A stretch of DNA of 64,000 nucleotides from Paracandidimonas soli (GTDB lineage Bacteria; Pseudomonadota; Gammaproteobacteria; Burkholderiales; Burkholderiaceae_B): positions 558,001 to 622,000 of the forward strand of contig NZ_SMBX01000002.1 of assembly GCF_004342005.1 (NCBI RefSeq), in the 5' to 3' direction. The notes beneath the pieces were generated by a model. The model was not told where the DNA came from and did not search any database. It was given only the letters and a program-made list of their open reading frames with translations. Of the stretch, positions 1 to 9,543 are shown piece after piece; the first letter of the stretch is position 1, and the number at the start of each line of letters is the position of its first letter. The position numbers were made by a program, and so were the translations under genes.

Positions 1-1
1 G

Positions 2-2134
2 ATCGGCGCCATGCGCGGGCAGCTGGATCCGCAGCGCTTCTTCCAGGCCAAGCGCATCGAAATGCAGCAACGCCATGTACGCTACCACGGCACGCCTTAC
101 GCGCTGGAGCCCAACTGCAAGGAGTCGCCCGGTGGCCTGCGCGACCTGCAGATCATCCAGTGGCTGGCGCAGGCGGCAGGTCTCGGCAACAACTGGCGGG
201 AAATCGCCCGGACCGACCTGCTGACGGCATCCGAATTCCGCTCGCTGCGCAAGGCCGAGCTGGCTTTCAAGCGGCTGCGCATCGAACTCCACCTGCTTGT
301 CGGACGCCGGGAGGATCGCGTACTGTTCGATCTTCAGCCCCGGCTGGCCGAAGTCTACGGCTTCACCGGCAGCCGTACCCGGCGCGCCAGCGAACTGCTG
401 ATGCAGCGCTATTACTGGGCCGCCCGGGTGGTCAGCCAGTTCCACACCATATTGCTGCAAAGCATCGAGGAAATCCTCTTCCTGCAGCCGGATGCCGCCA
501 CCACGCCCATCGACGAGCACTTCCAGATCCGCAACAACCGCCTGGAGCTTTGCCGCGACGACGGCTTCGAGCGCAATCCCTCCCTGATATTCCGCTCCTT
601 CCTGATACTGCAGCAGCGTCGAGACCTGCAGGGGATGAGTGCGCGCATGCTGCACGCCATGTGGCATGCGCGCCGACACATCGATTCGCAATTCCGGCGC
701 AATCCGGTCAACCAGCATCATTTCCTGCAGATACTGCAGCAGCCGCAAGGTGTGGTCCACACGCTGCGCCGCATGAGCCTGCTCAACATCCTGCCGCGCT
801 ACCTGCCCGTGTTCCGGCGCGTCGTCGGACAGATGCAGCATGATCTGTTCCACGCCTATACCGTCGACGAACATACCTTGATGGTCATACGCAATATCCG
901 GCGCTTCACGCTGGCCGAATACGCACAGGAACACCCTCTGGCGACCGAGCTGATGGCGGGGTTCGACCGCCATTGGCTGCTCTATGTCGCCGCCCTCTTC
1001 CACGACATCGCCAAGGGCCGCGGCGGCGATCACTCCGAACTCGGCGCCAGGGACATACGACGCTTCTGCATCGAGCACAGGCTGGACCCCGCCGATGCCG
1101 AACTCGTGGAATTCCTGGTGCGCCACCACCTGAAGCTTTCGTCCGTGGCGCAAAAACAGGATCTCAGCGATCCCCGCGTCATACGCGATTTCGCCACCCT
1201 CATGAGAGACGAACGCCACCTGACCGCGCTCTATCTGCTGACGGTGGCGGACATTCGCGGCACAAGCCCGAAAGTCTGGAACGCCTGGAAAGGCAAGCTG
1301 CTGGAGAACCTGTACCGGCAGACCCTGCAGGCCCTGGGCAGCGGCAAGCTGGAAACTGCCGACCTGCTGGCGCAGCGCAAGGACGCGGCAATCGCCGAAA
1401 TACGCCGCCTGGGCCTGAGCGATGACAGCCGGGACCGCTTCTGGTCCCAGCTGGACGTTGCCTATTTCCTGCGCCACGACGTCAGCGACATCGCCTGGCA
1501 GACGCGCCATCTATACCGCTGCGTCAACTCTCCCGAGCCCGTCGTCAAGACCCGCATCCTCGGCCAGCACGAAGCGCTGCAGGTCATGGTCTACATCAGG
1601 GACAGGAAAGACCTGTTCGTATCGATCTGCCAGTACTTCGACGCGCGCATGATCAGCATCCAGGACGCCAAGATCCACACGACGGCGGCCGGCTGGGCGC
1701 TGGATACCTTCATCGTCATGCTGCCCGCCCACGAAAAGGACTACCGCTCCCACGCCGCGCTGATCGAGCATGATCTGGCGCAGTGCCTGCAGAACATGTC
1801 ACAGTCGCCGTCCGACGGCGCCCCGGCGGGCAGGCGGCGCGAGTCCCGGCAGGCGAAGGCATTTCCCATCGTGCCCAATGCCGAACTGGTATCCGAAGAC
1901 AACGGCATGACATGGCGCCTGTCCGTCTCGGCCGCGGACAGGCCCGGCCTGCTCTACCAGTTGGCTCGGGTATTCGCCCGGCATGAAGCCATACTGGTCA
2001 TGGCCAAGATCATGACGCTGGGAGATCGCGTGGAGGACGTATTCATCCTGCGCGGCAAGGTCTTTCTGCAGCCGCGCTTCTCAGGCCTCTTCGAACGCGA
2101 TATCCTTGCCGCGCTCCTGGGAGACGCCAAATGA
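2..2134 (+). CDS. glnD: GlnD, bifunctional uridylyl-transferase/removing enzyme for PII (5'-truncated by window)
   Basis: Partial gene; the reading frame is open to the left edge, so roughly 150 N-terminal residues with the nucleotidyltransferase site are outside. The visible 707+ residues carry the GlnD core (ALEPNCKESPGGLRDLQ), an HD phosphohydrolase motif (LFHDIAKGRGGDHSELGA, His near visible residue 331) that removes UMP from PII, and two C-terminal ACT domains (near residues 518 and 640) that bind glutamine. By family knowledge GlnD uridylylates and deuridylylates GlnB/GlnK and so reports nitrogen status. The frame is intact with no sign of decay. dsbB follows after 46 nt on the same strand. 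Confidence 0.96.
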   Translation: MGAMRGQLDPQRFFQAKRIEMQQRHVRYHGTPYALEPNCKESPGGLRDLQIIQWLAQAAGLGNNWREIARTDLLTASEFRSLRKAELAFKRLRIELHLLVGRREDRVLFDLQPRLAEVYGFTGSRTRRASELLMQRYYWAARVVSQFHTILLQSIEEILFLQPDAATTPIDEHFQIRNNRLELCRDDGFERNPSLIFRSFLILQQRRDLQGMSARMLHAMWHARRHIDSQFRRNPVNQHHFLQILQQPQGVVHTLRRMSLLNILPRYLPVFRRVVGQMQHDLFHAYTVDEHTLMVIRNIRRFTLAEYAQEHPLATELMAGFDRHWLLYVAALFHDIAKGRGGDHSELGARDIRRFCIEHRLDPADAELVEFLVRHHLKLSSVAQKQDLSDPRVIRDFATLMRDERHLTALYLLTVADIRGTSPKVWNAWKGKLLENLYRQTLQALGSGKLETADLLAQRKDAAIAEIRRLGLSDDSRDRFWSQLDVAYFLRHDVSDIAWQTRHLYRCVNSPEPVVKTRILGQHEALQVMVYIRDRKDLFVSICQYFDARMISIQDAKIHTTAAGWALDTFIVMLPAHEKDYRSHAALIEHDLAQCLQNMSQSPSDGAPAGRRRESRQAKAFPIVPNAELVSEDNGMTWRLSVSAADRPGLLYQLARVFARHEAILVMAKIMTLGDRVEDVFILRGKVFLQPRFSGLFERDILAALLGDAK

Positions 2135-2180
2135 GCGCAACCCGGCAGCGCCACCCCTCTTTCAACAGCATGGAATCCGA

Positions 2181-2672
2181 ATGACCTCTTTTCCCGCATC
2201 CGACCGACTGCTGCATGGTATTGCCCTGCTGTGCATCGGCGCCGTCCTCGTCGCCCTGATCTCCCAGCATGTGTTCGATATGCGGCCCTGCGCATGGTGC
2301 GTCTTCCAGCGGCTGATCTACCTGCTCATTGCCGTGCTGTGCTGGGGAGCCCTGGCTGCGCGGCGCTGGCAGCCCGTCTCCTTCCTGTTCTGCGCCGCGG
2401 TGCCGCTGGCCGCCATAGGCGGCGCCTTGGCCGCATGGTATCAATACGATGTGGCCTCGGAAATGTTCTCGTGCGATTTGACCTTCGCTGACCGCTTCAT
2501 GGTGAACAGCGGCCTGGACGCGGGCCTGCCATGGCTGTTCGGCATACAGGCCAGTTGCCTCGACGCAAAGGTCGACCTGCTCGGCGTCGAGTATGCCATC
2601 TGGAGCCTGGCGCTGTTCCTGGTGATCGCCGTTCTGGGCATTCGGCACCTGGCGAACCGCAAGCCACAATAA
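2181..2672 (+). CDS. dsbB: DsbB-family disulfide bond formation protein
   Basis: 163-residue inner-membrane protein with four hydrophobic segments. The first periplasmic loop has the CxxC pair CAWC (Cys37/Cys40) right after the first helix. Two further cysteines (FSCDLTF and QASCLDA) sit in the second loop as in DsbB, which reoxidises periplasmic DsbA and passes electrons to quinone. The ATG at 2181 is chosen because it starts directly before the first transmembrane helix; the frame is open further up to 2106 but that would overlap glnD. The gene converges with purF across about 140 nt that hold only a weak GC-rich stem. Confidence 0.9.
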   Translation: MTSFPASDRLLHGIALLCIGAVLVALISQHVFDMRPCAWCVFQRLIYLLIAVLCWGALAARRWQPVSFLFCAAVPLAAIGGALAAWYQYDVASEMFSCDLTFADRFMVNSGLDAGLPWLFGIQASCLDAKVDLLGVEYAIWSLALFLVIAVLGIRHLANRKPQ

Positions 2673-2814
2673 TCCGGTAGGCGGTTGCGTGATCTTCCGT
2701 TCCCGTCTTGTCCCGCATCGCTTCGCCCGCAAGCGCTCCTCCTGCGCGGCAGGTTTCGCCAGCCTCTAGGGCGGCGAGCCAGCCGCGCGCGCCCAGGGCA
2801 AGTAAGCAAGGGGG

Positions 2815-4320
2815 TCAGTCCTCCGAGTCCGAATCGCTGGCCGACATGCCGCCGGACTCGCCCTTGACGCCGCGCTCGCGCTGCAGGCGCTCCAGATAGG
2901 CCTCATCGATGTCGCCCGTGATGTACCTGCCGTTGAAGCACGAGGTCTCGAACTGCGTCAATGCGGGATTGCGGTCGCGGATGGACTGCTCCAGGTCCGC
3001 CAGTTCCTGGTAGACCAGACCGTCGGTACTGATTTCGCGCGCGATCTGGTCTGTGTCGCGCCCCGTGGCGATCAATTCGGCTTGCGTGGGCATGTCGATG
3101 CCGTAGACATTGGGAAAGCGCACGGCGGGCGCGGCCGAGGCGAAATAGACCTTGTTGGCGCCTGCCGCCCTGGCCATCTCCACGATTTCGCGGCTGGTCG
3201 TGCCACGTACGATGGAATCGTCCACCAGCAGTACATTCTTGCCCTGGAACTCAGTATCGATGGCGCTGAGCTTCTGGCGCACCGATTTCTTGCGCACCGC
3301 CTGGCCCGGCATGATGAAGGTCCGGCCGATATAACGGTTTTTGATGAAGCCTTCGCGGTAGTTCAGGTTCAGGCTGGAGGCGAGCTGCATGGCCGAGGGC
3401 CGGGAGGAATCGGGGATGGGCATGACCACGTCGATATCGCCCAGGCGCAGGGTCTTGGCTACCCGCTCTCCCAGGTGCTCCCCCATGCCGAGGCGGGCAT
3501 CGTAGACCGATACGCCGTCCATGATGGAGTCGGGGCGGGCGAAATACACATACTCGAACACACAGGGCGTCAGCACCGGCGCTTCCGCGCACTGGCGGCT
3601 CGTCAGATTGCCGTCGAGATCAATGAAAACGGCTTCGCCGGGGGCGATGTCGCGCACGCGCGTAAAGCCGCTGCCGGTCAGCGCCACGCTTTCCGAAGCC
3701 ACCATCCACTCCACACCCTGCTCCGACTCGTTCCTGCCCAGGCACAGCGGCCGGATGCCGTAGGGATCGCGGAACGCCACCATGCCGTAGTTGGCGATCT
3801 GGGCGATGACGGCATAGGCGCCGCGCGCGCGCCTGTGCACTGCGGACACCGCCGTGAACACTTTGTCCTCGTCCAGCGTGACGCCCGTGGATGCCTGCTG
3901 CAGCTCATGCGCGAAGACATTGAGCAGTACTTCCGAATCGGAATTGGTATTGATGTGGCGGCGGTCGATGCGGAACAATTCCTGACGTAACTCGCGCCAG
4001 TTGGTCAGATTGCCGTTGTGCACGAACATGATGCCGAACGGCGCATTGACATAGAAAGGCTGCGCTTCATCCACGCTGTCGCTGGAGCCCGCCGTGGGAT
4101 AGCGGACCTGGCCGACGCCGGAATTGCCTGGCAGCGCCCGCATATTGCGTGTGCGGAACACGTCGCGCACCAGCCCATGGGCCTTGTGCATGCTGAAGAA
4201 CTGGTCGTGCGAAGTGGCGATCCCCGCCGCGTCCTGCCCTCTGTGCTGCAGCAGCAGCAGGCTGTCATACACCAACTGATTGACCGGCGACCTGCCGGCA
4301 ATCCCTACGATTCCACACAT
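2815..4320 (-). CDS. purF: Amidophosphoribosyltransferase
   Basis: 501 residues, normal PurF length. The protein begins MCGIVGIAG, so Cys2 becomes the N-terminal nucleophile of the class II glutamine amidotransferase after Met removal, with no propeptide. The C-terminal phosphoribosyltransferase half shows the PRPP loop [17 protein letters not shown]. It makes phosphoribosylamine from PRPP and glutamine, the first step of purine synthesis. It is the last gene of the block folC-SPOR protein-cvpA-purF. cvpA ends 32 nt upstream, so co-transcription is likely. The metZ gene that often follows purF in related genomes is absent; dsbB is met on the other strand instead. Confidence 0.97.
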   Translation of the reverse strand: MCGIVGIAGRSPVNQLVYDSLLLLQHRGQDAAGIATSHDQFFSMHKAHGLVRDVFRTRNMRALPGNSGVGQVRYPTAGSSDSVDEAQPFYVNAPFGIMFVHNGNLTNWRELRQELFRIDRRHINTNSDSEVLLNVFAHELQQASTGVTLDEDKVFTAVSAVHRRARGAYAVIAQIANYGMVAFRDPYGIRPLCLGRNESEQGVEWMVASESVALTGSGFTRVRDIAPGEAVFIDLDGNLTSRQCAEAPVLTPCVFEYVYFARPDSIMDGVSVYDARLGMGEHLGERVAKTLRLGDIDVVMPIPDSSRPSAMQLASSLNLNYREGFIKNRYIGRTFIMPGQAVRKKSVRQKLSAIDTEFQGKNVLLVDDSIVRGTTSREIVEMARAAGANKVYFASAAPAVRFPNVYGIDMPTQAELIATGRDTDQIAREISTDGLVYQELADLEQSIRDRNPALTQFETSCFNGRYITGDIDEAYLERLQRERGVKGESGGMSASDSDSED

Positions 4321-4352
4321 GATTTCATTTCCCGTTGGATGAATTCAATAAT

Positions 4353-4841
4353 TCAATATGGCAGCCACGAAGCCAGCGATGGCGGCAGGAAGCCCTTGAC
4401 GGACTGGACCGCGCCGACCGCCGCGCCGGAAAGCCTCGCTTCGCGCCACCAGGCTTCCTGCGGCAGCTCCGTGTAGCCGGCGAGCGTTACCAGCGCAAGC
4501 ACCAGCACCAGGCCGCGCAAAAAACCGAACAGCATGCCCAGCCCATGATCCGCCGGCGTCAGCCCGGTTTTCTGTATCAGCAAATTAGCCGTGACATTCA
4601 GCAGCCCCACCAGCAACAGCGCGGTCAGGAACACCACCCCATAAGCGGTGCCTGTACGCAGCAGTGCATTATCGATATACGCTTCCAGCCAGATGGACAT
4701 CTTCGGCCCCCACCATATCGCGGCCATGAAGGCCAGCACATAGGCGATGAGGGACAGGATTTCCTTCAGCAGGCCGCGCAGCAATCCCAGCACCGATGAA
4801 ACGGCCAGGATGGCCAGCACGATGAAATCGAAGCTGGTCAC
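4353..4841 (-). CDS. cvpA: CvpA family inner-membrane protein
   Basis: 162 residues with about four transmembrane helices and the family start MTSFDFIVLAILAVSSVLGL followed by RGLLKEIL. CvpA is tied genetically to colicin V production and sits next to purF in many proteobacteria; its molecular function is poorly defined. The start codon overlaps the stop of the upstream SPOR gene by 4 nt, so translation is probably coupled, and purF follows after 32 nt. Identification rests on the N-terminal family pattern and on conserved position. Confidence 0.93.
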   Translation of the reverse strand: MTSFDFIVLAILAVSSVLGLLRGLLKEILSLIAYVLAFMAAIWWGPKMSIWLEAYIDNALLRTGTAYGVVFLTALLLVGLLNVTANLLIQKTGLTPADHGLGMLFGFLRGLVLVLALVTLAGYTELPQEAWWREARLSGAAVGAVQSVKGFLPPSLASWLPY

Positions 4842-5644
4842 TTGCTTGAGATGAATCCGTTGTCATATCCCAGGGCGCGCAGGCGCGCCTGGGCCGCCTG
4901 GGCCGCCTCGCGGGTCGGGAACGGGCCCACGCGCAAGCGGTGCGTCGTCTTGCCTCCCGCCTGAGCCGTCTCTACATAGGCATTGGTGACGCCTGCCTCG
5001 CGCAGGCGGTCGCGCCTGGTCCTGGCATCCTGATCCGATGTATAGGCAGCGATCTGCAGGACGAAATTGCCTTTCTGCTGCGCGGGCGCCGATGCGGCGC
5101 CGGAAGGATTTTTGCCTTCGAGCAGGGCCAGCGCCACGGATCCATCGTCCGTGCGTTCCGGCTTGCGCGGCGGCTTTTGCGGCTCTTTGGCGGGAGCTTC
5201 GGGCTTGGGCTGCTGTTGCGGCGGCGTCTCGGGGCGCGCGGGTTCCTGCGCAGGCCGGGGGGGCTGCGTGCCGGCCGAGGGTTCGGCTGGGGCCGCGGGC
5301 GCGGGCGGCGACGGCTCGCCTTGAGCGGCATTCTCATCCGTGACGGAGCCCGACGACGGGGACTGCGCAATCAGGGGAGTCTCGGGCATCAACGTCGCGT
5401 CCGGGGAGGGAGCCACAATGGAAGGAACGACGACGGGCGTAGCCGCTTCGTCTTCCGGGATCGCCGGATCGAACAGCATAGGCACGACGATGACGGCGGC
5501 CAGAACAAGCGCCAGCGCGCCGATCAGGCGACGCCTTGCGCGAACGCGCAATTCCCGTGCCTGCGCCTCGCTGGAAACCGAGGGACGCGTCCCTGTTCGT
5601 GAACCCTTCGTTTCAGAAGTGTCTTTGCGAGAGAATAGTCCCAT
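4838..5644 (-). CDS. SPOR-domain protein, DedD-like
   Basis: 268 residues: a basic cytoplasmic N-terminus, one transmembrane helix around residues 40-58 (LIGALALVLAAVIVVPMLF), a long proline/alanine/glutamate-rich periplasmic linker (about 70-185), and a C-terminal SPOR domain (about 187-268, beginning NFVLQIAAYTSDQDA and ending near LRALGYDNGFI). SPOR domains bind denuded glycan strands at the septum, so this is a likely cell-division accessory protein like E. coli DedD. It lies between folC (39-nt gap) and cvpA (4-nt overlap), the standard betaproteobacterial order. DedD is the best match by layout, but linker sequences are not conserved enough to be sure of the symbol. Confidence 0.9.
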   Translation of the reverse strand: MGLFSRKDTSETKGSRTGTRPSVSSEAQARELRVRARRRLIGALALVLAAVIVVPMLFDPAIPEDEAATPVVVPSIVAPSPDATLMPETPLIAQSPSSGSVTDENAAQGEPSPPAPAAPAEPSAGTQPPRPAQEPARPETPPQQQPKPEAPAKEPQKPPRKPERTDDGSVALALLEGKNPSGAASAPAQQKGNFVLQIAAYTSDQDARTRRDRLREAGVTNAYVETAQAGGKTTHRLRVGPFPTREAAQAAQARLRALGYDNGFISSK

Positions 5645-5683
5645 GTGAACAAAAGCCTTTGTCTGTACCTGGCAGGCTGCCGC

Positions 5684-7141
5684 CTACGACAAGGAGCCGC
5701 GTTCAAGCTCCTGCAACACCGGCCCCACCGTGTGGAAGGAACCGAATACGAGAATTCTATCATTCCCGCCCGCACTATTCTTCGCCTCCGCAAGCGCCTG
5801 TAACGGGTTTTCGAAACTTGACACGGTTGCGTTGCGCCGTTTGCCCGCGGAGCCCGATGCTGGTGCCGACGCCCTGGGTACGACGCGGCCCGATTTCGGA
5901 GCGCCCTCTTCCGCCTGCGCCGCGGCCTCCCGATGCTCGGGGACCGCAAGCAGGTGGGAACTATCCTGCATTCCTTCTGAGCTGGATGGACCGTCCTGCG
6001 CCAGGGCTTCGCGGACGATCTCCGCCAACTCGCTGCCCGGAATGCCGCGCGGGCCGTCCAGCCCGGCGCAGTACCAGTGATCCACCCTGGAGGCCAGCCT
6101 GGCGATGACGCCCGCAACATCCTTGTCACGCAACATGCCGACGACGGCATGGGTCACCCCTTGCTGCGGCATGCTGTCCAGGTTCTGCCCCAGGGCCGCT
6201 GCGGCATGCAGGTTGTGCGCGACGTCCAGGATGATGGGCGGCGTGCCGGGCACGACCTGCAGCCTGCCGGGTAGTTCCACCTGGGCCAGTCCTACCCTGA
6301 TGGCCTGTGCGGGCACCGCAAGGCGGTCCCGCAGGGACTCCAGGGCGGCCAGCGCGGCGCTGGCATTGAGCAATTGGTTCATGCCGCGCAATGCGGGATA
6401 GGCCAGCCCCGGGCGCCGCTGGTCCCTGCCGCCGTAGGCCCATTGCTGCCTGTCGCCGGAATAGTTGAAGTCCCGGCCGAACAGCCAGAGATCGGCGCCG
6501 ATGTCGCGCGCATACGATACCAGGCTGCCCGGCGCCATGGGATCCGCGCAGATGGCCGGCCTTCCCGGCCGGAAAATATGCGCTTTTTCGTAGCCGATCT
6601 GCTCGCGCGTGCTGCCCAGCCATTCGACGTGATCGATATCGATGCTGGTAACGATGGAGCAATCGGCATCGATCAGATTGACGGCATCCAGGCGCCCCCC
6701 CAGGCCCACTTCGAGGATGGCGGCATCCAGGCGCTGTTCGGCGAATGCGAGCAATGCCGCCAGCGTGGTGTATTCGAAATAGCTCAGGGAGATGTCGCCT
6801 CGCGCGACCTCTATCCGCTGGAACTGCCTGGTGATGGCCAGATCATCCAGTTGCTGTCCATTGATGCGGATGCGTTCGTTGAACCTGACGAGATGAGGCG
6901 ATGTGTAGAGTCCCGTCCGGTAGCCGGCCGCCCTAAGAATGGATTCCAGCATGGCGCAGGTGGATCCCTTGCCATTGGTGCCGCCCACGGTAATGACGAC
7001 GCTGGACAGCGAAAGCTCCAGCCGCTGCGCTACCCGCCGTATGCGGTCGAGCCCCAGCTCGATCGTGGTCGGATGCAGGTTTTCCAGGTAGGACAGCCAT
7101 TCGTCCAATGCGGCATCGCCGCCAGGCAAAGGAAGGGTCAT
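5684..7141 (-). CDS. folC: Dihydrofolate synthase/folylpolyglutamate synthase with C-terminal insertion
   Basis: 485 residues, longer than the usual FolC of about 420-440. The Mur-ligase-type P-loop VGGTNGKGSTCAML lies near residues 53-66, followed by the folate site and the central ligase domain. It joins glutamate to dihydropteroate and extends the glutamate tail of folates. Residues about 383-439 form a Ser/Ala/Pro/Glu-rich low-complexity stretch inserted before the last conserved block (DRILVFGSFHTVG). That accounts for most of the extra length, and the frame stays open through it. It heads the block with the SPOR protein, cvpA and purF; the accD gene usually upstream is not here. Confidence 0.95.
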   Translation of the reverse strand: MTLPLPGGDAALDEWLSYLENLHPTTIELGLDRIRRVAQRLELSLSSVVITVGGTNGKGSTCAMLESILRAAGYRTGLYTSPHLVRFNERIRINGQQLDDLAITRQFQRIEVARGDISLSYFEYTTLAALLAFAEQRLDAAILEVGLGGRLDAVNLIDADCSIVTSIDIDHVEWLGSTREQIGYEKAHIFRPGRPAICADPMAPGSLVSYARDIGADLWLFGRDFNYSGDRQQWAYGGRDQRRPGLAYPALRGMNQLLNASAALAALESLRDRLAVPAQAIRVGLAQVELPGRLQVVPGTPPIILDVAHNLHAAAALGQNLDSMPQQGVTHAVVGMLRDKDVAGVIARLASRVDHWYCAGLDGPRGIPGSELAEIVREALAQDGPSSSEGMQDSSHLLAVPEHREAAAQAEEGAPKSGRVVPRASAPASGSAGKRRNATVSSFENPLQALAEAKNSAGGNDRILVFGSFHTVGPVLQELERGSLS

Positions 7142-7302
7142 GATGTCGTATCGATTCGGTTGAGCTCAGGCATCCGCCGCATGGCGGGCACTGGGAAAGG
7201 AAGCGGTAATAGTAGCACCGCATGAGCGCCGCGCCGCGGGAAACGGATGCGAGCGCAGGGGCTTCCCGCGCACGCATGCCGGGAAGCCATGGGCCGGCAT
7301 GA

Positions 7303-7572
7303 TTACAGCGTTTTCAACGCTTCCGCCAGCAGGCGATTCGCCAATTCATTCTCGGCGACCCCCTCTTTTTGCGCGCGCTCGCGCAACGCCGCTACCGTAT
7401 CCTTGTGCAGCTTTACGGGATAAGGCACCAGGCCCGCCGCCTGGTCCTGCCTGCGCTGCTCCCTGCGGTCCTGCACCGACGATGCATTGCCGAAGCGCGC
7501 CGGTATCGAGGCAGCCTTCAAGCTGTTGGCCAGCTTGAGCGCCTTGTTCTTTTCCAGATCTGTTTTCTTCAT
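7303..7572 (-). CDS. Small ribbon-helix-helix-like protein
   Basis: 89 residues, basic N-terminal half (MKKTDLEKNKALKLANSLKA). The C-terminal part, YPVKLHKDTVAALRERAQ followed by KEGVAENELANRLLAEALKT, has the strand-helix-helix pattern of CopG/Arc DNA-binding proteins. A regulatory role is an inference from this pattern only; no toxin partner is adjacent, so this is not a clear toxin-antitoxin pair. It lies between folC and lpdA on the same strand, behind the lpdA terminator, so it probably has its own promoter. A short dyad overlaps its translation start region. The product could equally be annotated as hypothetical. Confidence 0.62.
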   Translation of the reverse strand: MKKTDLEKNKALKLANSLKAASIPARFGNASSVQDRREQRRQDQAAGLVPYPVKLHKDTVAALRERAQKEGVAENELANRLLAEALKTL

Positions 7573-7578
7573 GGATCA

Positions 7579-7589
7579 ACCATTTTGGT
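7579..7589. promoter_or_regulatory. Possible operator dyad upstream of the small RHH-like gene
   Basis: ACCA-TTT-TGGT, a perfect 4+4 dyad 7 nt before the ATG at 7572. Ribbon-helix-helix repressors often bind short dyads over their own start, so autoregulation is possible. The dyad is short enough to occur by chance. Confidence 0.25.
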
Positions 7590-7656
7590 AACAGCCCGTC
7601 CGCAACCGGACCGGGCTTTCCTGCAACCCGCAGGACCTGCCAGCAGCAAAGAACGC

Positions 7657-7686
7657 AAAAGCGGCAGCCTTGCTGCAGGCTGCCGC
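7657..7686 (-). terminator. Rho-independent terminator of the aceE-aceF-lpdA operon
   Basis: Read on the minus strand, a 9-bp stem GCGGCAGCC/GGCTGCCGC with an 8-nt loop is followed directly by TTTT and a T-rich stretch. It lies about 50 nt past the lpdA stop. Confidence 0.8.
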
Positions 7687-7738
7687 CGGAGCGCGGCCGG
7701 GCGGATATCCGCCGGCCGTCGCAGAGGAAGGCAAGGCT

Positions 7739-9535
7739 TTACTTCTTGCGCACCGGAGGCAGGTCGGTGCAGGTGCCCTCGGCCGCTTCCGCTGCCATGC
7801 CGACCGATTCGCCCAGCGTCGGGTGCGGGTGGATCGTCTTGGCGATATCGACGACATCGGCGCCCATCTCGACAGCCAGAGCAACCTCGCTGATGAGGTC
7901 GCCCGCCCCGGTGCCGACAATGCCGCCACCCAGAACACGATGGGTTTCCGCATCGAACAGCAGCTTGGTGAAGCCTTCGTCGCGGCCATTGGCGATGGCG
8001 CGCCCCGAAGCCGCCCAGGGGAACAGGCCCTTCTGTATCTTGACGCCCGACTTGCGCGCTTCGTCTTCGGTCAGGCCCACCCATGCCACTTCGGGATCCG
8101 TATAGGCGACCGACGGGATGACGCGCGCTTCGAACGCCGCCTTTTCACCCGCAATGACCTCGGCCGCCACGTGCGCCTCATGCACCGCTTTGTGCGCCAG
8201 CATGGGCTGCCCGACGATATCGCCGATGGCATGGATGTGCGGCACATTGGTACGCATCTGCTGGTCGACGTCGATGAAGCCACGATCGGTGACGATCACT
8301 CCTGCATTTTCCGCGCCGATCTTCTTGCCGTTGGGCGTACGGCCCACGGCCTGCAGGACCAGGTCGTAGCGCTGCGGCTCCGACGGCGCATCCTTGCCCT
8401 CGAACGTGACCCAGATGCCGTCGTCACGGGCCTCGGCTCCGATCGTGCGGGTTTCCAGCATGATGCGGTCGAAACGACCCGCATTGCGCTTTTCCCAGAC
8501 CTTGACCAGATCGCGGTCCGCGCCCTGCATCAGCCCCGTCTGCATTTCCACGACGTCCAGGCGAGAGCCCAGCGCGGAATACACCGTGCCCATTTCCAGG
8601 CCGATGATGCCGCCGCCGACGATCAGCATTTTCTTGGGGATGGAGCGCAGCTCCAGCGCGCCGGTGGAATCGACGATGCGCTCGTCTTCCGGGAAGAACG
8701 GCAGCTTCACCGACTGGCTTCCCGCGGCGATGATGGCGGACTTGAACTTCAGCGTCTGCGTCTTGCCGTCGGCGCCCTTGACGGAGAAATGATGCGGATC
8801 GGCGAATTCGGCCACTCCGTGCACCACCGTGACCTTGCGCGCCTTGGCCATGCCGGCCAGGCCGCCTGTCAGCTTGCCGATGACGGCTTCCTTGTGCTTG
8901 CGCAGCGCGTCGATGTCCACCTTGGGCTCGGCGAAGTGGATACCGTGCGCGCCCATGGTCTTGGCTTCCTCCAGCACCGCCGCGGTATGCAGCAGGGCCT
9001 TGGAGGGAATGCAGCCCACATTGAGGCAGACACCGCCCAGCGTCGAGTAGCGCTCGATGAGCGCGACCTTCAGCCCCAGGTCGGCGGCGCGGAACGCGGC
9101 GGAATAGCCGCCGGGACCCGCGCCTAGAACGACGACGTCATATTCGGCGTCGGCGCTGCCGGAGAAACTGGCCGCCTGCGGCGCATTCGCGGGCGCCGGC
9201 CTGGAGGCCGGGGCTTCCGCCTTGGCGGACTTCGCGGCTTCGGCCGCGGGCGCCTTTTCCTGGCTTTCCTTGGCTGCCGGAGCGGCATCGCCACCCTGCG
9301 CCGTTTCAAGCGTGATCAGCGGCGATCCTTCGGAAACACGGTCGCCCAGCTTGACCAGCAGCGCCTTGACAACGCCGCCCTGCTCCGCGGGGATTTCCAT
9401 CGAAGCCTTGTCGGATTCCACGGTGACCAGGCTTTGCTCGGCCTGCACCGTATCGCCCACCGCGACCAGGATCTCGATAACTTCGACATCGGTCACGTCG
9501 CCGATATCGGGAACTTTCAGCTCTATCGTGCTCAT
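7739..9535 (-). CDS. lpdA: Dihydrolipoamide dehydrogenase (E3) with N-terminal lipoyl domain
   Basis: 598 residues. An N-terminal lipoyl domain (about 1-80) has the lipoylation site VESDKASME with Lys43. An Ala/Pro/Lys linker (about 83-128) joins it to a full E3 core: FAD motif [14 protein letters not shown] near 135-148, redox pair [13 protein letters not shown] (Cys170, Cys175), NAD domain, and the C-terminal interface with HPHPTLGE. E3 reoxidises dihydrolipoyl groups of the pyruvate dehydrogenase complex. An E3 with its own lipoyl domain is known from betaproteobacteria and Neisseria, so this is a lineage trait, not a fusion artefact. AGGAG precedes the ATG; aceF ends 8 nt upstream. Confidence 0.97.
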   Translation of the reverse strand: MSTIELKVPDIGDVTDVEVIEILVAVGDTVQAEQSLVTVESDKASMEIPAEQGGVVKALLVKLGDRVSEGSPLITLETAQGGDAAPAAKESQEKAPAAEAAKSAKAEAPASRPAPANAPQAASFSGSADAEYDVVVLGAGPGGYSAAFRAADLGLKVALIERYSTLGGVCLNVGCIPSKALLHTAAVLEEAKTMGAHGIHFAEPKVDIDALRKHKEAVIGKLTGGLAGMAKARKVTVVHGVAEFADPHHFSVKGADGKTQTLKFKSAIIAAGSQSVKLPFFPEDERIVDSTGALELRSIPKKMLIVGGGIIGLEMGTVYSALGSRLDVVEMQTGLMQGADRDLVKVWEKRNAGRFDRIMLETRTIGAEARDDGIWVTFEGKDAPSEPQRYDLVLQAVGRTPNGKKIGAENAGVIVTDRGFIDVDQQMRTNVPHIHAIGDIVGQPMLAHKAVHEAHVAAEVIAGEKAAFEARVIPSVAYTDPEVAWVGLTEDEARKSGVKIQKGLFPWAASGRAIANGRDEGFTKLLFDAETHRVLGGGIVGTGAGDLISEVALAVEMGADVVDIAKTIHPHPTLGESVGMAAEAAEGTCTDLPPVRKK

Positions 9536-9543
9536 ACGTGCTC

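Noticed and set aside
2760..2817. GCGCGCCCAGGGCAAG next to the purF stop, looking like another copy of the stop-codon repeat
   Set aside because: Similarity is limited to a few GC-rich words and the spacing to the stop differs; not a convincing copy.
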